NCBI RefSeq assembly: GCF_000015665.1
Contig: NC_008817.1
Span: 124,001-188,000 of the forward strand
Origin: Prochlorococcus marinus str. MIT 9515
Lineage (GTDB): Bacteria; Cyanobacteriota; Cyanobacteriia; PCC-6307; Cyanobiaceae
Direction: 5' to 3'
Length of the DNA stretch: 64,000 nucleotides
Under the pieces are notes generated by a model that had not been told where the DNA came from, did no database searches, and saw nothing but the letters and a program-made list of their open reading frames with translations. A program made the translations under genes and the position numbers. Numbering within the stretch: position 1 is the first letter of the stretch; every line of letters starts with the position of its first letter. This document shows positions 24,021-32,890 of this stretch, piece by piece.

Positions 24021-25373
24021 TCACTCTTTTAGAACATAATTCATAGCTTCATTAATATTTGAAATTTCTTTAATCTTTATGAGAGTTTGAAAATTATCTT
24101 TAATTTCACAAGTTGTTTTAGGTATCAAAATATTTTTGAAACCAAGTCTAATAGCTTCATCAATTTTGGTTCGAAGATTATTTGCCTGCCTTACCTGACC
24201 ACTTAAACCTAATTCGCCTACAAATGAACAATTTATTAAGGGGGGAATATTTTTCAAGCTTGATAAGATTGATATTGCAACCCCCAAATCTGAAGATGGG
24301 TCATTTATTTCAAACCCGCCTCCTGTTGCTATATAACAGTCATAATCTGATAATTTAATCCCAACATGTTTTTCAATGACTGCTAATATTTGATGTAGTC
24401 TGTTGATACTGATTCCTGTAGTTGTTCGTCTTGGGTTAGTGTAAAAAGTTTTATTCACCAAAGCTTGAATATCTACTGCAAATGGTCTAGATCCCTCATT
24501 AGTTATCGTAGTTGTGACGCCGGATATATTTTCTTTATTTGTGAAAATTGAACTAGGGTTCCCAACTTCTTTTAACCCATTTTCTAACATTTCGAAAATT
24601 CCAATTTCAAAAGTAGATCCAAACCTATTTTTTACACTTCTGAGTAATCTATGTGAGGCAATATTATCTCCCTCAAAGTTAAGAACAACATCTACTAAAT
24701 GTTCTAAAGTTTTTGGACCTGCAAGAGCCCCCTCTTTAGTGACATGACCAATTATCAAGAGCGCTATATTATTTTCTTTTGCCAGGTTTTGAAGTTCAGA
24801 TGAGCAAGCCCGAACCTGGGAAACAGAGCCCGGGGAACTTTCCATTTCATCATTATTAATAGCTTGGATACTATCAATAATCGCAAAACTAGGCTTAATT
24901 TTTTTTATCTCTTCAATAATTAAAGATAAGTTTGTTTCTGCATAGATTTTTAAATCTAGGCTGCTTTGATTTAATCGTTCCCATCTTATTTTTACTTGTT
25001 CTAAAGATTCCTCTGCGGTGATGTATAAAACTTTTTCATTCAGAGAGATTATCCCTGCAGATTGCAGCACTATTGTACTTTTACCAATTCCTGGTTCTCC
25101 CCCAAGTAAAACTAAAGATCCTGGTACTATTCCACCCCCTAGAACTCTGTCAAATTCCTTAAAACCACTCGTAAATCTTGATATTGTATTTAGTTCAATT
25201 TCATGAAATAGCTTTGATTTTTTACTTTTGGTAATATTTGTTGTTTTGGATCTTGAAATTTTCCTTTCTTCAACGATTGTATTCCATTCATTACAATTTA
25301 CGCACCTACCAAAGTATTGAGAAGTTTCAGATCCGCAATTTTGACAAATAAAAGTCGAAAATTTACTAGACAT
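24021..25373 (-). CDS. radA: DNA repair protein RadA/Sms
   Basis: This 450-residue protein begins with a C4 zinc finger (FICQNCGSETSQYFGRCVNC), then a RecA-like ATPase with GGEPGIGKST (Walker A), the RadA-specific KNRFG motif, and a C-terminal Lon-like domain (IATGGGFEINDPSSDLGVA, then GELGLSGQVR). RadA drives branch migration in recombination repair. Length fits. It is 10 bases from convergent ycf3. Confidence 0.93.
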   Translation of the reverse strand: MSSKFSTFICQNCGSETSQYFGRCVNCNEWNTIVEERKISRSKTTNITKSKKSKLFHEIELNTISRFTSGFKEFDRVLGGGIVPGSLVLLGGEPGIGKSTIVLQSAGIISLNEKVLYITAEESLEQVKIRWERLNQSSLDLKIYAETNLSLIIEEIKKIKPSFAIIDSIQAINNDEMESSPGSVSQVRACSSELQNLAKENNIALLIIGHVTKEGALAGPKTLEHLVDVVLNFEGDNIASHRLLRSVKNRFGSTFEIGIFEMLENGLKEVGNPSSIFTNKENISGVTTTITNEGSRPFAVDIQALVNKTFYTNPRRTTTGISINRLHQILAVIEKHVGIKLSDYDCYIATGGGFEINDPSSDLGVAISILSSLKNIPPLINCSFVGELGLSGQVRQANNLRTKIDEAIRLGFKNILIPKTTCEIKDNFQTLIKIKEISNINEAMNYVLKE

Positions 25374-25478
25374 TAAATTTTTTTTAGATTGACGAACTGA
25401 GATGTTTGGGAATATGCCCCTCTACAAGTTAGATTGGGTTAAACATAAATTCTCTTCCAGATTAGCTAATAGAAACAA

Positions 25479-26225
25479 ATGGCTGTATCTAGTCAAACTA
25501 AAGAAACAATTCTTGTCGCTGATGACGAGGCAAGCATTAGAAGAATTCTCGAGACTCGTCTCTCAATGATTGGTTACAAAGTGGTAACTGCTTGTGATGG
25601 TAAGGAAGCATTAAAATTATTCAAAGATTATGACCCTGATTTGGTTGTCCTTGATGTGATGATGCCAAAATTAGACGGATATGGAGTCTGTCAAGAATTA
25701 AGGAAAGATTCAGATGTACCCATAGTTATGTTGACTGCATTAGGTGATGTTGCAGATAGAATTACAGGATTAGAATTAGGTGCTGATGATTATGTTGTCA
25801 AACCATTTAGTCCGAAAGAGTTAGAAGCTAGAATTCGATGTGTATTAAGACGAATAGATAAAGAACAACTTCCTGGAATGCCAAATTCAGGGTTGATTTT
25901 GGTTACGGATATTAAAATTGATACAAATCGAAGACAAGTTTTTAAAAGTGATGAAAGGATAAGATTAACTGGCATGGAATTTAGTCTCTTAGAGCTTTTA
26001 GTCAGTCGCTCAGGAGAGCCATTTAGTCGCGGAGAGATTTTGAAAGAAGTTTGGGGCTATACACCTGAAAGACATGTAGATACGAGAGTAGTGGATGTTC
26101 ACATATCGCGATTAAGGTCAAAATTAGAAGCTGATCCTGCAAATCCAGAATTAATTCTTACAGCAAGAGGAACAGGATATCTTTTTCAGAGAATAGTTGA
26201 TATATCTCCATTTGACGGTAAATAG
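25479..26225 (+). CDS. rpaB: response regulator RpaB (Ycf27, OmpR family)
   Basis: This 248-residue regulator has a receiver domain with DD-E, phosphate site D in LVVLDVMMPKLDGYG and K in YVVKPFSPKE, then a winged helix (VVDVHISRLRSKLEAD, TARGTGYLFQRI). RpaB, partnered with Hik33/NblS, controls high-light and photosystem genes through HLR1 sites and is essential in cyanobacteria. Its stop abuts the plsX ATG with no gap, so rpaB may be cotranscribed with the fatty-acid genes. Confidence 0.93.
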   Translation: MAVSSQTKETILVADDEASIRRILETRLSMIGYKVVTACDGKEALKLFKDYDPDLVVLDVMMPKLDGYGVCQELRKDSDVPIVMLTALGDVADRITGLELGADDYVVKPFSPKELEARIRCVLRRIDKEQLPGMPNSGLILVTDIKIDTNRRQVFKSDERIRLTGMEFSLLELLVSRSGEPFSRGEILKEVWGYTPERHVDTRVVDVHISRLRSKLEADPANPELILTARGTGYLFQRIVDISPFDGK

Positions 26226-27680
26226 ATGGAAAAAGATTCTTCTAATAAAAAGTCTAGAGCTATAAGAAGATTAGTTATTTGGTACAAAAGAAATTCTGCT
26301 GTAACATCAATAGTTGATACTGCTGCTAATTCTGCTGTTACTGCAGGCAATGTTGCAGGTAATGTGGTTTCGGGTGCGGGTTCTGTAGTAAATACTGCAA
26401 GTAATGTTGCAGGTAATGTGGTATCGGGTGCGGGTTCTGTAGTAAATACTGCAAGTAATGTTGCAGGTAATGTTGCAGGTAATGTAGTCTCTAGTGCTGA
26501 ATCAGTTGTTAACACTGCTAGTAGTGTTGTTTCAAATGCTAGTTCAATTGCAAAAAATACCTTGCAGCCATTAGTATTTGACCCTTTAAAACGGTTACAA
26601 AATAATGATAATTATATAAATAAAGAAGAGATATCAAATCCCAAAAGGATTTGGATAGCAGTTGATGGTATGGGTGGTGATTATGCACCTGTGCCTATTT
26701 TGGAGGGCTGCCTAGATGCTATTAGCAGATTTCCAATCAATATAAAGTTTGTAGGAAAAATTGAAAAAGTTAGATGTGAAGCAGAAAAAGCTGGTCTAAT
26801 AGATTTATTAGAAAAAGAAATTGATAATAATCGTCTTGAATTAATAGATAGCGGGGATCCAATAGGCATGAATGAAGAAGCAACAGCAGTGAGAAAAAGA
26901 AAAGATGCAAGTATAAATGTTGCTATGGATTTGGTTAAAAATAATAAGGCAGAAGCTGTTTACTCGGCAGGTAACTCAGGTGCTCTTATGGCCTCTGCAA
27001 TATTTAGAATAGGGAGATTAAAGGGGATCGAACGCCCTGCCATAGGAGCATTGTTTCCAACTAGAGATCAAACTCGACCTGTATTAGTATTAGACGTGGG
27101 CGCAAATACTGATTGTAAGCCCTCTTATCTTCATCAATTTGCACTTCTAGGGAATGTTTATGCCAAAGATGTTTTACAAATAGAAAAACCACGAATTGGC
27201 TTATTGAATATTGGAGAAGAAGAATGCAAAGGAAATGATTTATCTTTAAAAACATTTAAATTATTGTCCCAAGAAAAAAGTTTTAATTTTGGGGGTAATT
27301 GTGAAGGTAGAGATGTTTTGTCTGGCAATTTTGATGTAGTCGTTTGCGATGGCTTTACAGGTAATGTATTACTTAAATTTCTTGAGTCAGTTGGAGGGGT
27401 TCTATTAGATATTTTAAGATCCGAATTACCAAGAGGAAGAAGGGGTAAGGTTGGTTCTGCGTTTTTAAAAAGTAATTTAATAAGAATTAAAAAAAGGTTA
27501 GACCATGCTGAACATGGAGGAGCATTATTGCTTGGGGTTAATGGTATTTGTGTGATTGGCCATGGTAGTAGTAAATCTTTATCTGTAGTAAGTGCTTTGC
27601 GGTTGGCTCATTCTGCTGTAAATCATAATGTAATGGAAAATTTAAATCAACTTCAAAAGCTTCAAGTTTTAAATTCATAA
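26226..27680 (+). CDS. plsX: phosphate acyltransferase PlsX with an N-terminal repeat extension
   Basis: PlsX makes acyl-phosphate from acyl-ACP, the first step of phosphatidic-acid synthesis. The catalytic core begins near residue 140 (KRIWIAVDGMGGDYAPVPIL) and carries YSAGNSGALMASA, ANTDCKPSYL and the C-terminal DHAEHGGALLLGVNGICVIG. About 139 residues precede it, including tandem AGNVVSGAGSVVNTASNV units encoded by 54-bp repeats; ordinary PlsX lacks them. The extension may be a membrane-surface anchor. It starts the plsX-fabH-fabD-plsC run. Confidence 0.9.
   Translation: MEKDSSNKKSRAIRRLVIWYKRNSAVTSIVDTAANSAVTAGNVAGNVVSGAGSVVNTASNVAGNVVSGAGSVVNTASNVAGNVAGNVVSSAESVVNTASSVVSNASSIAKNTLQPLVFDPLKRLQNNDNYINKEEISNPKRIWIAVDGMGGDYAPVPILEGCLDAISRFPINIKFVGKIEKVRCEAEKAGLIDLLEKEIDNNRLELIDSGDPIGMNEEATAVRKRKDASINVAMDLVKNNKAEAVYSAGNSGALMASAIFRIGRLKGIERPAIGALFPTRDQTRPVLVLDVGANTDCKPSYLHQFALLGNVYAKDVLQIEKPRIGLLNIGEEECKGNDLSLKTFKLLSQEKSFNFGGNCEGRDVLSGNFDVVVCDGFTGNVLLKFLESVGGVLLDILRSELPRGRRGKVGSAFLKSNLIRIKKRLDHAEHGGALLLGVNGICVIGHGSSKSLSVVSALRLAHSAVNHNVMENLNQLQKLQVLNS
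26349..26480 (+). repeat. in-frame 54-bp repeat in the plsX extension
   Basis: Two full 54-bp units (26349-26402 and 26403-26456) start AATGTTGCAGGTAATGTGGT and encode NVAGNVVSGAGSVVNTAS. They differ at a single T/A base. A third begins at 26457 and includes a 12-bp AATGTTGCAGGT repeated twice (26457 and 26469). The near identity shows a recent expansion. Confidence 0.85.
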
Positions 27681-27733
27681 AACATATTTTGACAGATTTA
27701 TGTTTGACTTATATAAGTAATTAGATAATTCTT

Positions 27734-28741
27734 TTGGAAGTAATAAATTCAAATCAAATTGGAGTTTCATTTAAAGGCAGTGGAAGTTATGTACCTCATC
27801 AAATCCTAACGAATCATGAAATTAGCAAAAAAGTAGATACTAGTGATGAATGGATAAAATCTAGAACAGGTATCTCTCAGAGAAGAATCTCTGGATTATC
27901 CGAAAATGTTAGTGAGATGGGTTATAAAGCAGGATTGGCCGCAATTGAGATGGCTAAATGGGATATTGAAACAATTGATCTGATAATTTTAGCTACATCA
28001 ACTCCACATGATTTATTTGGTTCTGCTCCAGAAATTCAATCAAAACTCGGCGCAAATAATGCTGTGGCTTTTGATTTGACAGCTGCTTGCAGCGGTTTTT
28101 TATTTGCTGTAATAACGGCTACTCAATTTTTAAAAGCAGGAAGTTACAGGAGAGCTATAGTAATAGGCTCTGATCAACTTTCAAGTTATGTAGATTGGAA
28201 TGATAGGAGAAGTTGTATCTTATTTGGAGATGGAGCGGGTGCATTAGCAATTGAAGCTACAAATGAATTTGATAATTTAATTGGTTTTAGTATGAGAACT
28301 GATGGTCAGAGAGGTTCTTTCTTAAATCTTCCATCTCAAAAAAATAATGATCAAATTATTGATAATATTAATTTCTCAAGTGGGGGTTTTTCTACAATTG
28401 CGATGAATGGACAAGAAGTATATAAATTTGCAGTTAGAGAGGTACCATTAATTATTGATAATTTATTTAAAAAAACAAATTTTAATTCTGAGAAAATTAA
28501 TTGGCTTCTATTACATCAAGCAAATCAAAGAATACTAGATTCTGTTGGAGACAGATTAAATATTTCATCAGAAAAGATTCTCAGTAATTTAAGTAACTAT
28601 GGAAACACTTCAGCAGCAACAATTCCTTTAATGCTAGATGAGGCTATAAGAAATAAGAAAATTAAAGAAAATGATATTATTGCCACTAGTGGTTTTGGTG
28701 CTGGGTTAAGTTGGGGTGCAGCCCTGATTCGATGGGGTTAA
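27734..28741 (+). CDS. fabH: 3-oxoacyl-ACP synthase III
   Basis: Starts fatty-acid elongation by condensing acetyl-CoA with malonyl-ACP. The active-site Cys is in DLTAACSGFLFAV, the His in LLHQANQRI and the Asn in NYGNTSAA, so the catalytic triad is complete. The start is TTG at 27734, giving 335 residues as in the family; no ATG fits better. It lies 53 bases after plsX and 18 bases before fabD. Confidence 0.93.
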   Translation: MEVINSNQIGVSFKGSGSYVPHQILTNHEISKKVDTSDEWIKSRTGISQRRISGLSENVSEMGYKAGLAAIEMAKWDIETIDLIILATSTPHDLFGSAPEIQSKLGANNAVAFDLTAACSGFLFAVITATQFLKAGSYRRAIVIGSDQLSSYVDWNDRRSCILFGDGAGALAIEATNEFDNLIGFSMRTDGQRGSFLNLPSQKNNDQIIDNINFSSGGFSTIAMNGQEVYKFAVREVPLIIDNLFKKTNFNSEKINWLLLHQANQRILDSVGDRLNISSEKILSNLSNYGNTSAATIPLMLDEAIRNKKIKENDIIATSGFGAGLSWGAALIRWG

Positions 28742-28759
28742 AAATAAAAAAGGTTTATT

Positions 28760-29638
28760 ATGACAGTAGCTTGGGTATTCCCTGGTCAGGGTTCGCAAAA
28801 AATTGGAATGGCAAATGAAATTATAGATTTGCCAAATGCAAAAAATAGGTTTAATTATGCCTCTGAATTATTCGGCAAGAATTTATTACAAATTTGTGAA
28901 CTAGATTCTGCTGGTTTAAGTAATACAAAGAACACTCAAATTTGCCTTTTTTTGGTAGAGTCAGTTTTATTAGATGCTTTAAAAGAAAATGGTTTTAAAC
29001 CAAACTATATCGCTGGACATAGTTTAGGAGAAATTACGGCTTTGTATTGTGCCGATGTTTTATCTTTTGAAGATTGTGTATCACTTATAAAAGTTAGATC
29101 TGGATTAATGGGAGATGCTGCCAAGGGATCTATGGCAGCATTAATTAGTTTTGATAGAGATCAATTGGATTTACTGGTAAAGGAGATTGATGATCTCGTC
29201 ATAGCAAACGATAATAGCTCCACTCAAGTTGTTTTATCAGGAAGCGAACAGGCTTTAGATAATATTTCAAAACGAATTACGGCTAAAAGATTCCTTAAAT
29301 TAAATGTTTCAGGTGCTTTTCATTCACCATTCATGAAAGAACCATCATTTCAGTTTTCGAAATATCTAGACACTCTTGAATTTAATCAGCCTTCTTTTTC
29401 TGTTATAAGTAATTCCAATCCATCACTATGTAATGATCCAAATGAGCTTAAGGTTAGGTTAAAAAATCAAATGTGTAACGGTGTCAGATGGCGGGAAACT
29501 ATGGATTTAATGAGAGAAAATGGTATTCTCCAAATGGTTGAAATTGGCCCATCTAATGTTTTAGGTGGTTTAGCAAAAAGGCATTTAAAGGATATAAAAA
29601 TTTCTCAAATCTCATCTTCAGATCAAATTAAATACTAA
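28760..29638 (+). CDS. fabD: malonyl-CoA:ACP transacylase
   Basis: Loads malonyl groups onto ACP for fatty-acid synthesis. The N-terminal GQGSQ, nucleophile Ser in GHSLGEITAL and His in GAFHSPFM are in place over 292 residues. It follows fabH in the same operon and precedes plsC by 4 bases. Confidence 0.93.
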   Translation: MTVAWVFPGQGSQKIGMANEIIDLPNAKNRFNYASELFGKNLLQICELDSAGLSNTKNTQICLFLVESVLLDALKENGFKPNYIAGHSLGEITALYCADVLSFEDCVSLIKVRSGLMGDAAKGSMAALISFDRDQLDLLVKEIDDLVIANDNSSTQVVLSGSEQALDNISKRITAKRFLKLNVSGAFHSPFMKEPSFQFSKYLDTLEFNQPSFSVISNSNPSLCNDPNELKVRLKNQMCNGVRWRETMDLMRENGILQMVEIGPSNVLGGLAKRHLKDIKISQISSSDQIKY

Positions 29639-29642
29639 TTAT

Positions 29643-30263
29643 ATGAAGAGTAATTTTTATCAAAAATTAATTTATCAATTAGTGAGTAATGTAATTATTT
29701 ACCCGATTTATAAATTGATATTTAGAGGTAAATTACTTGGGAGAGAACATATTCCTCAAAAAGGTTCTTTTATCTTGGTATCTAATCATGGCTCCCTTCT
29801 TGATCCTCCTATTTTAGGTCATGCTGTTGGTCGAAATATATCTTTTATGGCAAAGTCAGAACTTTTTAGAATCCCCTTGCTAGGTTTCATAATAAGGTCT
29901 TGTGGCGCTTATCCTGTTAAGAGAGGCATAGTTGATAAAACAACTATAAAAATTGCGTGTGAAAAATTATCAAATAATAATAGTATTGGTATTTTTATTG
30001 ATGGGACTCGCCAAAAGGATGGTCGTGTAAATAAGCCAAAACAAGGGGCAGCACTTTTATCTTTTAAAAATCAAAAAATGTTATTACCAGTCGCAATTAT
30101 TAATTCACATAGATTAATGAGATTAAAGTTTTTTATTCCATTTTTCACAAAAATAGTTATTAAAGTTGGTAGACCGATTCCCCCTCCTAAAAGTTCATCA
30201 AAAAAAGATTTAATGGAGGTAACAAATTGTTTGCAGGAGTCAATAAATAATATGCTTGAGTGA
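29643..30263 (+). CDS. plsC: 1-acyl-sn-glycerol-3-phosphate acyltransferase
   Basis: Adds the second acyl chain to lysophosphatidic acid. The HX4D catalytic box is in SNHGSLLDPPIL, and the glycerol-phosphate binding region reads FIDGTRQKDGRVNKPKQGA. 206 residues, with an N-terminal hydrophobic segment (about 13-28) for membrane contact. It completes the run from PlsX to phosphatidic acid in one operon. Confidence 0.9.
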   Translation: MKSNFYQKLIYQLVSNVIIYPIYKLIFRGKLLGREHIPQKGSFILVSNHGSLLDPPILGHAVGRNISFMAKSELFRIPLLGFIIRSCGAYPVKRGIVDKTTIKIACEKLSNNNSIGIFIDGTRQKDGRVNKPKQGAALLSFKNQKMLLPVAIINSHRLMRLKFFIPFFTKIVIKVGRPIPPPKSSSKKDLMEVTNCLQESINNMLE

Positions 30264-30267
30264 ATGA

Positions 30268-30918
30268 TTAGTTAATTGGCGATAATGGATATAATGGAAG
30301 TACCTTCTTCCAAGTACTAGATTTGGAATTTTGTACATTGTTGTCAGATAAATTTAACAGTTCTTTTAAATCTTCTATATCAGAATATTCAGCTTGATAA
30401 GAAGAATCTATATTTATTAATTCTTCAAAAATTTTTGGAATAATTTTTTCTTTGATAGAAATTTTATTGTTTGTTTTTTCAGAAATACAAATTTGATATT
30501 TGCCTGCAATATATCCTCTCCTTTTTAATTTTTTGAAAATCCAAAATGAATTTTTATTGGAATTGATATTATTTTTTAAAGCAATTCTTTTTGCCATCAA
30601 TTCAAAAGAACTAAAACTATCTATCGAGCAATTTATTTGCTGAGCGAGAGTTCTAGCTAATACAATTATCTGTCTGGATGCATTAAAATTTGATGGTCCT
30701 GTACTTACGGATATTTTATCAATTCTTTTTAAATTTTCTTTTGTTATGAAATTGGAAAAATCAACAATTAAATTATTACATAAATCTTTCTCAAACTTTT
30801 TTGTAAAAAAGTTGTCAGAAATAGATTGATTATTTTCCCTATACGCAAAGGCAAAAGAATTATCTGTACTATGAATTGCTAGAGTTAGTTTATTAAAATT
30901 TTTTTTATCGTAAGGCAT
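30268..30918 (-). CDS. TsaB-like protein (tRNA t6A pathway), degenerate
   Basis: The 216-residue protein has the ASKHA/YeaZ layout: LTLAIHSTDNSFAFAYRENN at the start, then VSTGPSNFNASRQII where TsaB normally has GPGSFTGLRIG. The glycine-rich loop is thus changed (Gly to Ser, Thr-Gly to Asn-Ala), as in other TsaB members that lack catalytic function and act as TsaD partner. TsaB, with TsaC, TsaD and TsaE, makes the t6A modification at position 37. It ends 5 bases past plsC (convergent). It lies 7 bases after ycf34 on the same strand. Confidence 0.7.
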   Translation of the reverse strand: MPYDKKNFNKLTLAIHSTDNSFAFAYRENNQSISDNFFTKKFEKDLCNNLIVDFSNFITKENLKRIDKISVSTGPSNFNASRQIIVLARTLAQQINCSIDSFSSFELMAKRIALKNNINSNKNSFWIFKKLKRRGYIAGKYQICISEKTNNKISIKEKIIPKIFEELINIDSSYQAEYSDIEDLKELLNLSDNNVQNSKSSTWKKVLPLYPLSPIN

Positions 30919-30924
30919 TTACCT

Positions 30925-31176
30925 TTAAACTGGTAATTCTTGGCCAGGCTTACACTTAGACCACTTCCCAGCTTCTTCTAAAAAACTTGAACAAGATTTG
31001 ACATCCCAATCAGTTTTAAAATCCCCATCTAAATCTTTGATTATGCTTACGTGAATATAGGGTTTTTTAGGTTTAAAGTTGGGGAAGTCACTAATGTGTT
31101 CAACACCATGATTTTTTTCGACATCATGATATGTCATACATCTATCAACTAATTTACAGTTAATGCAAATGCACAT
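30925..31176 (-). CDS. ycf34: Ycf34 family protein
   Basis: The product (83 aa) begins MCICINCKLVDRCMTYHDVE with three cysteines in the first 14 residues, matching Ycf34, a protein reported to bind an Fe-S cluster and influence photosynthetic electron transport in cyanobacteria. A further Cys lies in DVKSCSSF. I chose the ATG at 31174-31176; a TTG two codons earlier is the alternative. It diverges from the tRNA nucleotidyltransferase, whose 5' end overlaps this start. Confidence 0.85.
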   Translation of the reverse strand: MCICINCKLVDRCMTYHDVEKNHGVEHISDFPNFKPKKPYIHVSIIKDLDGDFKTDWDVKSCSSFLEEAGKWSKCKPGQELPV

Positions 31177-32410
31177 AATCAAAGAAGAGAATCTTAAAAA
31201 TCATATTTTCATTGATCATACACTAATAATTAATGAAATAGAAAGAAGTATAAAATTTTATAATTGGGAATTTATTTTATCTTTTTTACCTTCAGGATCT
31301 TATCTGGTCGGGGGATATATAAGAGATTTAATTTTAGGGAGATTAAACTCATTGATTGATGTTGATATTGTAGTTCCAAAAAATGCTATTAAGATTGGAA
31401 AAAAAATTGCGGATAAATTTGAAGGTAAATTTATTATTCTTGATGAAGCACGTGATGTCGTAAGACTTATTTTTAAACATGTTTCAGTTGATATTGCATC
31501 TCAAATTTCTCCTTCTATTGAAATTGATTTATTCAGTCGAGATTTTTCTATAAACGCTATTGCTTTTTCTTTTGATAAGAAATTACTAATTGATCCATCA
31601 AATGGAATTAAAGATCTACAGCTCTCTTTATTAAGAACTCACTCAAAACAGAATTTATTGGAGGATCCATTAAGAATTTTAAGATGCTTTCGTTTTGTTT
31701 CTGAGTTGAATTTTAATGTTGATGTGAATTTAATAAATGTTATTAAAACTTGTAAAAATAAATTAAGTCTGATTGCTTCTGAAAGGATTAATTATGAAAT
31801 CCAGCGAATAATAATAGGTAGTGAGGCAGCTTATGCAATTAAATTAATAAATAAATTTAAAATTTTTGATTACCTACAGTCTGAAAAAAATTTGATATTT
31901 ATTGATTTACAAAAAATTAATTTTGAAGCATTTTCTAAAATTGAAAAAGATAAATTCTTTCCTTTATTTTTTCTTTCCCAGATTTTAGATGAATTTTCTC
32001 TAAAAATTTTAAAATTTAGAAAATCTGAAATTGCAAAAATTAGGTTATTAAGAAAATGGAATCTATTATTAAAGAGAAAAACTATTTATGAATTAGATGA
32101 AAGAGAAAGATTTAATTTACATCAAGAATTAGAGAACATTCTTCCTTCTTTTATTCTTTTCTTGCAAGAATCATTTTATATAGATTGGCTCGAAAGATGG
32201 AGAAATAAAGATGATAAATTATTTCATCCATCAAACTTAATAAAAGGGACAGTTTTGAAAAAATATTTAAAAATCCAGGAGGGACCTGTTTTAGGAAAGG
32301 TCATGAATTATCTTTCTATGGAGCTTGCATTTAATAGATTGAATAATTTTGATGAAGCAATTTATAAAGGAAAGCAATGGATTCAACAAAATGCGCCAAA
32401 ATGTGATTAA
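31163..32410 (+). CDS. CCA-adding tRNA nucleotidyltransferase / poly(A) polymerase family
   Basis: This 415-residue class II nucleotidyltransferase has YLVGGYIRDLILGR (GG-x2-RD) followed by IDVDIVVP with the catalytic DxD, then FSRDFSINAIAFS and EDPLRILRCFRF, all typical of the PolA/CCA family. It repairs or adds the 3' CCA end of tRNAs, which is needed here because the tRNA-Asn gene lacks CCA. It may instead be a poly(A) polymerase; the two are hard to tell apart. The first ATG overlaps the divergent ycf34 start by about 14 bases. Confidence 0.82.
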   Translation: MQMHIIKEENLKNHIFIDHTLIINEIERSIKFYNWEFILSFLPSGSYLVGGYIRDLILGRLNSLIDVDIVVPKNAIKIGKKIADKFEGKFIILDEARDVVRLIFKHVSVDIASQISPSIEIDLFSRDFSINAIAFSFDKKLLIDPSNGIKDLQLSLLRTHSKQNLLEDPLRILRCFRFVSELNFNVDVNLINVIKTCKNKLSLIASERINYEIQRIIIGSEAAYAIKLINKFKIFDYLQSEKNLIFIDLQKINFEAFSKIEKDKFFPLFFLSQILDEFSLKILKFRKSEIAKIRLLRKWNLLLKRKTIYELDERERFNLHQELENILPSFILFLQESFYIDWLERWRNKDDKLFHPSNLIKGTVLKKYLKIQEGPVLGKVMNYLSMELAFNRLNNFDEAIYKGKQWIQQNAPKCD

Positions 32411-32470
32411 ATACACATAGCTTAGTTTTGTTTAAAATTTTAGACTTCAAAATTATTTATTAAAAAATTT

Positions 32471-32890
32471 ATGAGTATTCGTATTTACATTGGCAATTTA
32501 CCTCAAGGATTTAATCCAAAAGATTTTGATAGTATTTTAAAATCAGTATCCGATTCAATCAGATTTAAAGCTGTTTTAGATAAAGAAACAAAAGAATGTA
32601 GAGGATTTGGTTTCGCTACAACAAATAATGAACAAAATGCAAATTTAATAATCGAAAAGCTTAATGGTTTTGAATTTAATGGTTCAAAATTACGTGTCGA
32701 ACTTTCAGAGAAAAAAGATTCTTCATCACACAAGAGAAATAGTTTAGGTTCTAATAAAAATAAAAAGAGGAAAGATTTCAAAAAGATAGTTCATAGTGAT
32801 GCACCTAATCTTGAAGCTCCAGATCCTAGATGGGCTGGGGAACTTTCAAAATTAAAAGATTTGTTAGCTAATCAAAAAACTCCTGCTTAG
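32471..32890 (+). CDS. RRM-type RNA-binding protein
   Basis: A single RNA-recognition motif covers about 2-78: RNP2 is RIYIGNLP and RNP1 is CRGFGFATT. The tail is basic and Ser/Lys-rich (KKDSSSHKRNSLGSNKNKKR) with an ordered-looking end. Cyanobacterial Rbp proteins of this type bind single-stranded RNA and can respond to cold or help localise mRNAs near the thylakoid. Its stop touches the convergent crtB stop. Confidence 0.85.
   Translation: MSIRIYIGNLPQGFNPKDFDSILKSVSDSIRFKAVLDKETKECRGFGFATTNNEQNANLIIEKLNGFEFNGSKLRVELSEKKDSSSHKRNSLGSNKNKKRKDFKKIVHSDAPNLEAPDPRWAGELSKLKDLLANQKTPA

Noticed and set aside
26186-26515. Thr/Pro-rich minus-strand ORF
   Set aside because: It is the mirror of the 54-bp repeats in plsX, which keep several frames open.
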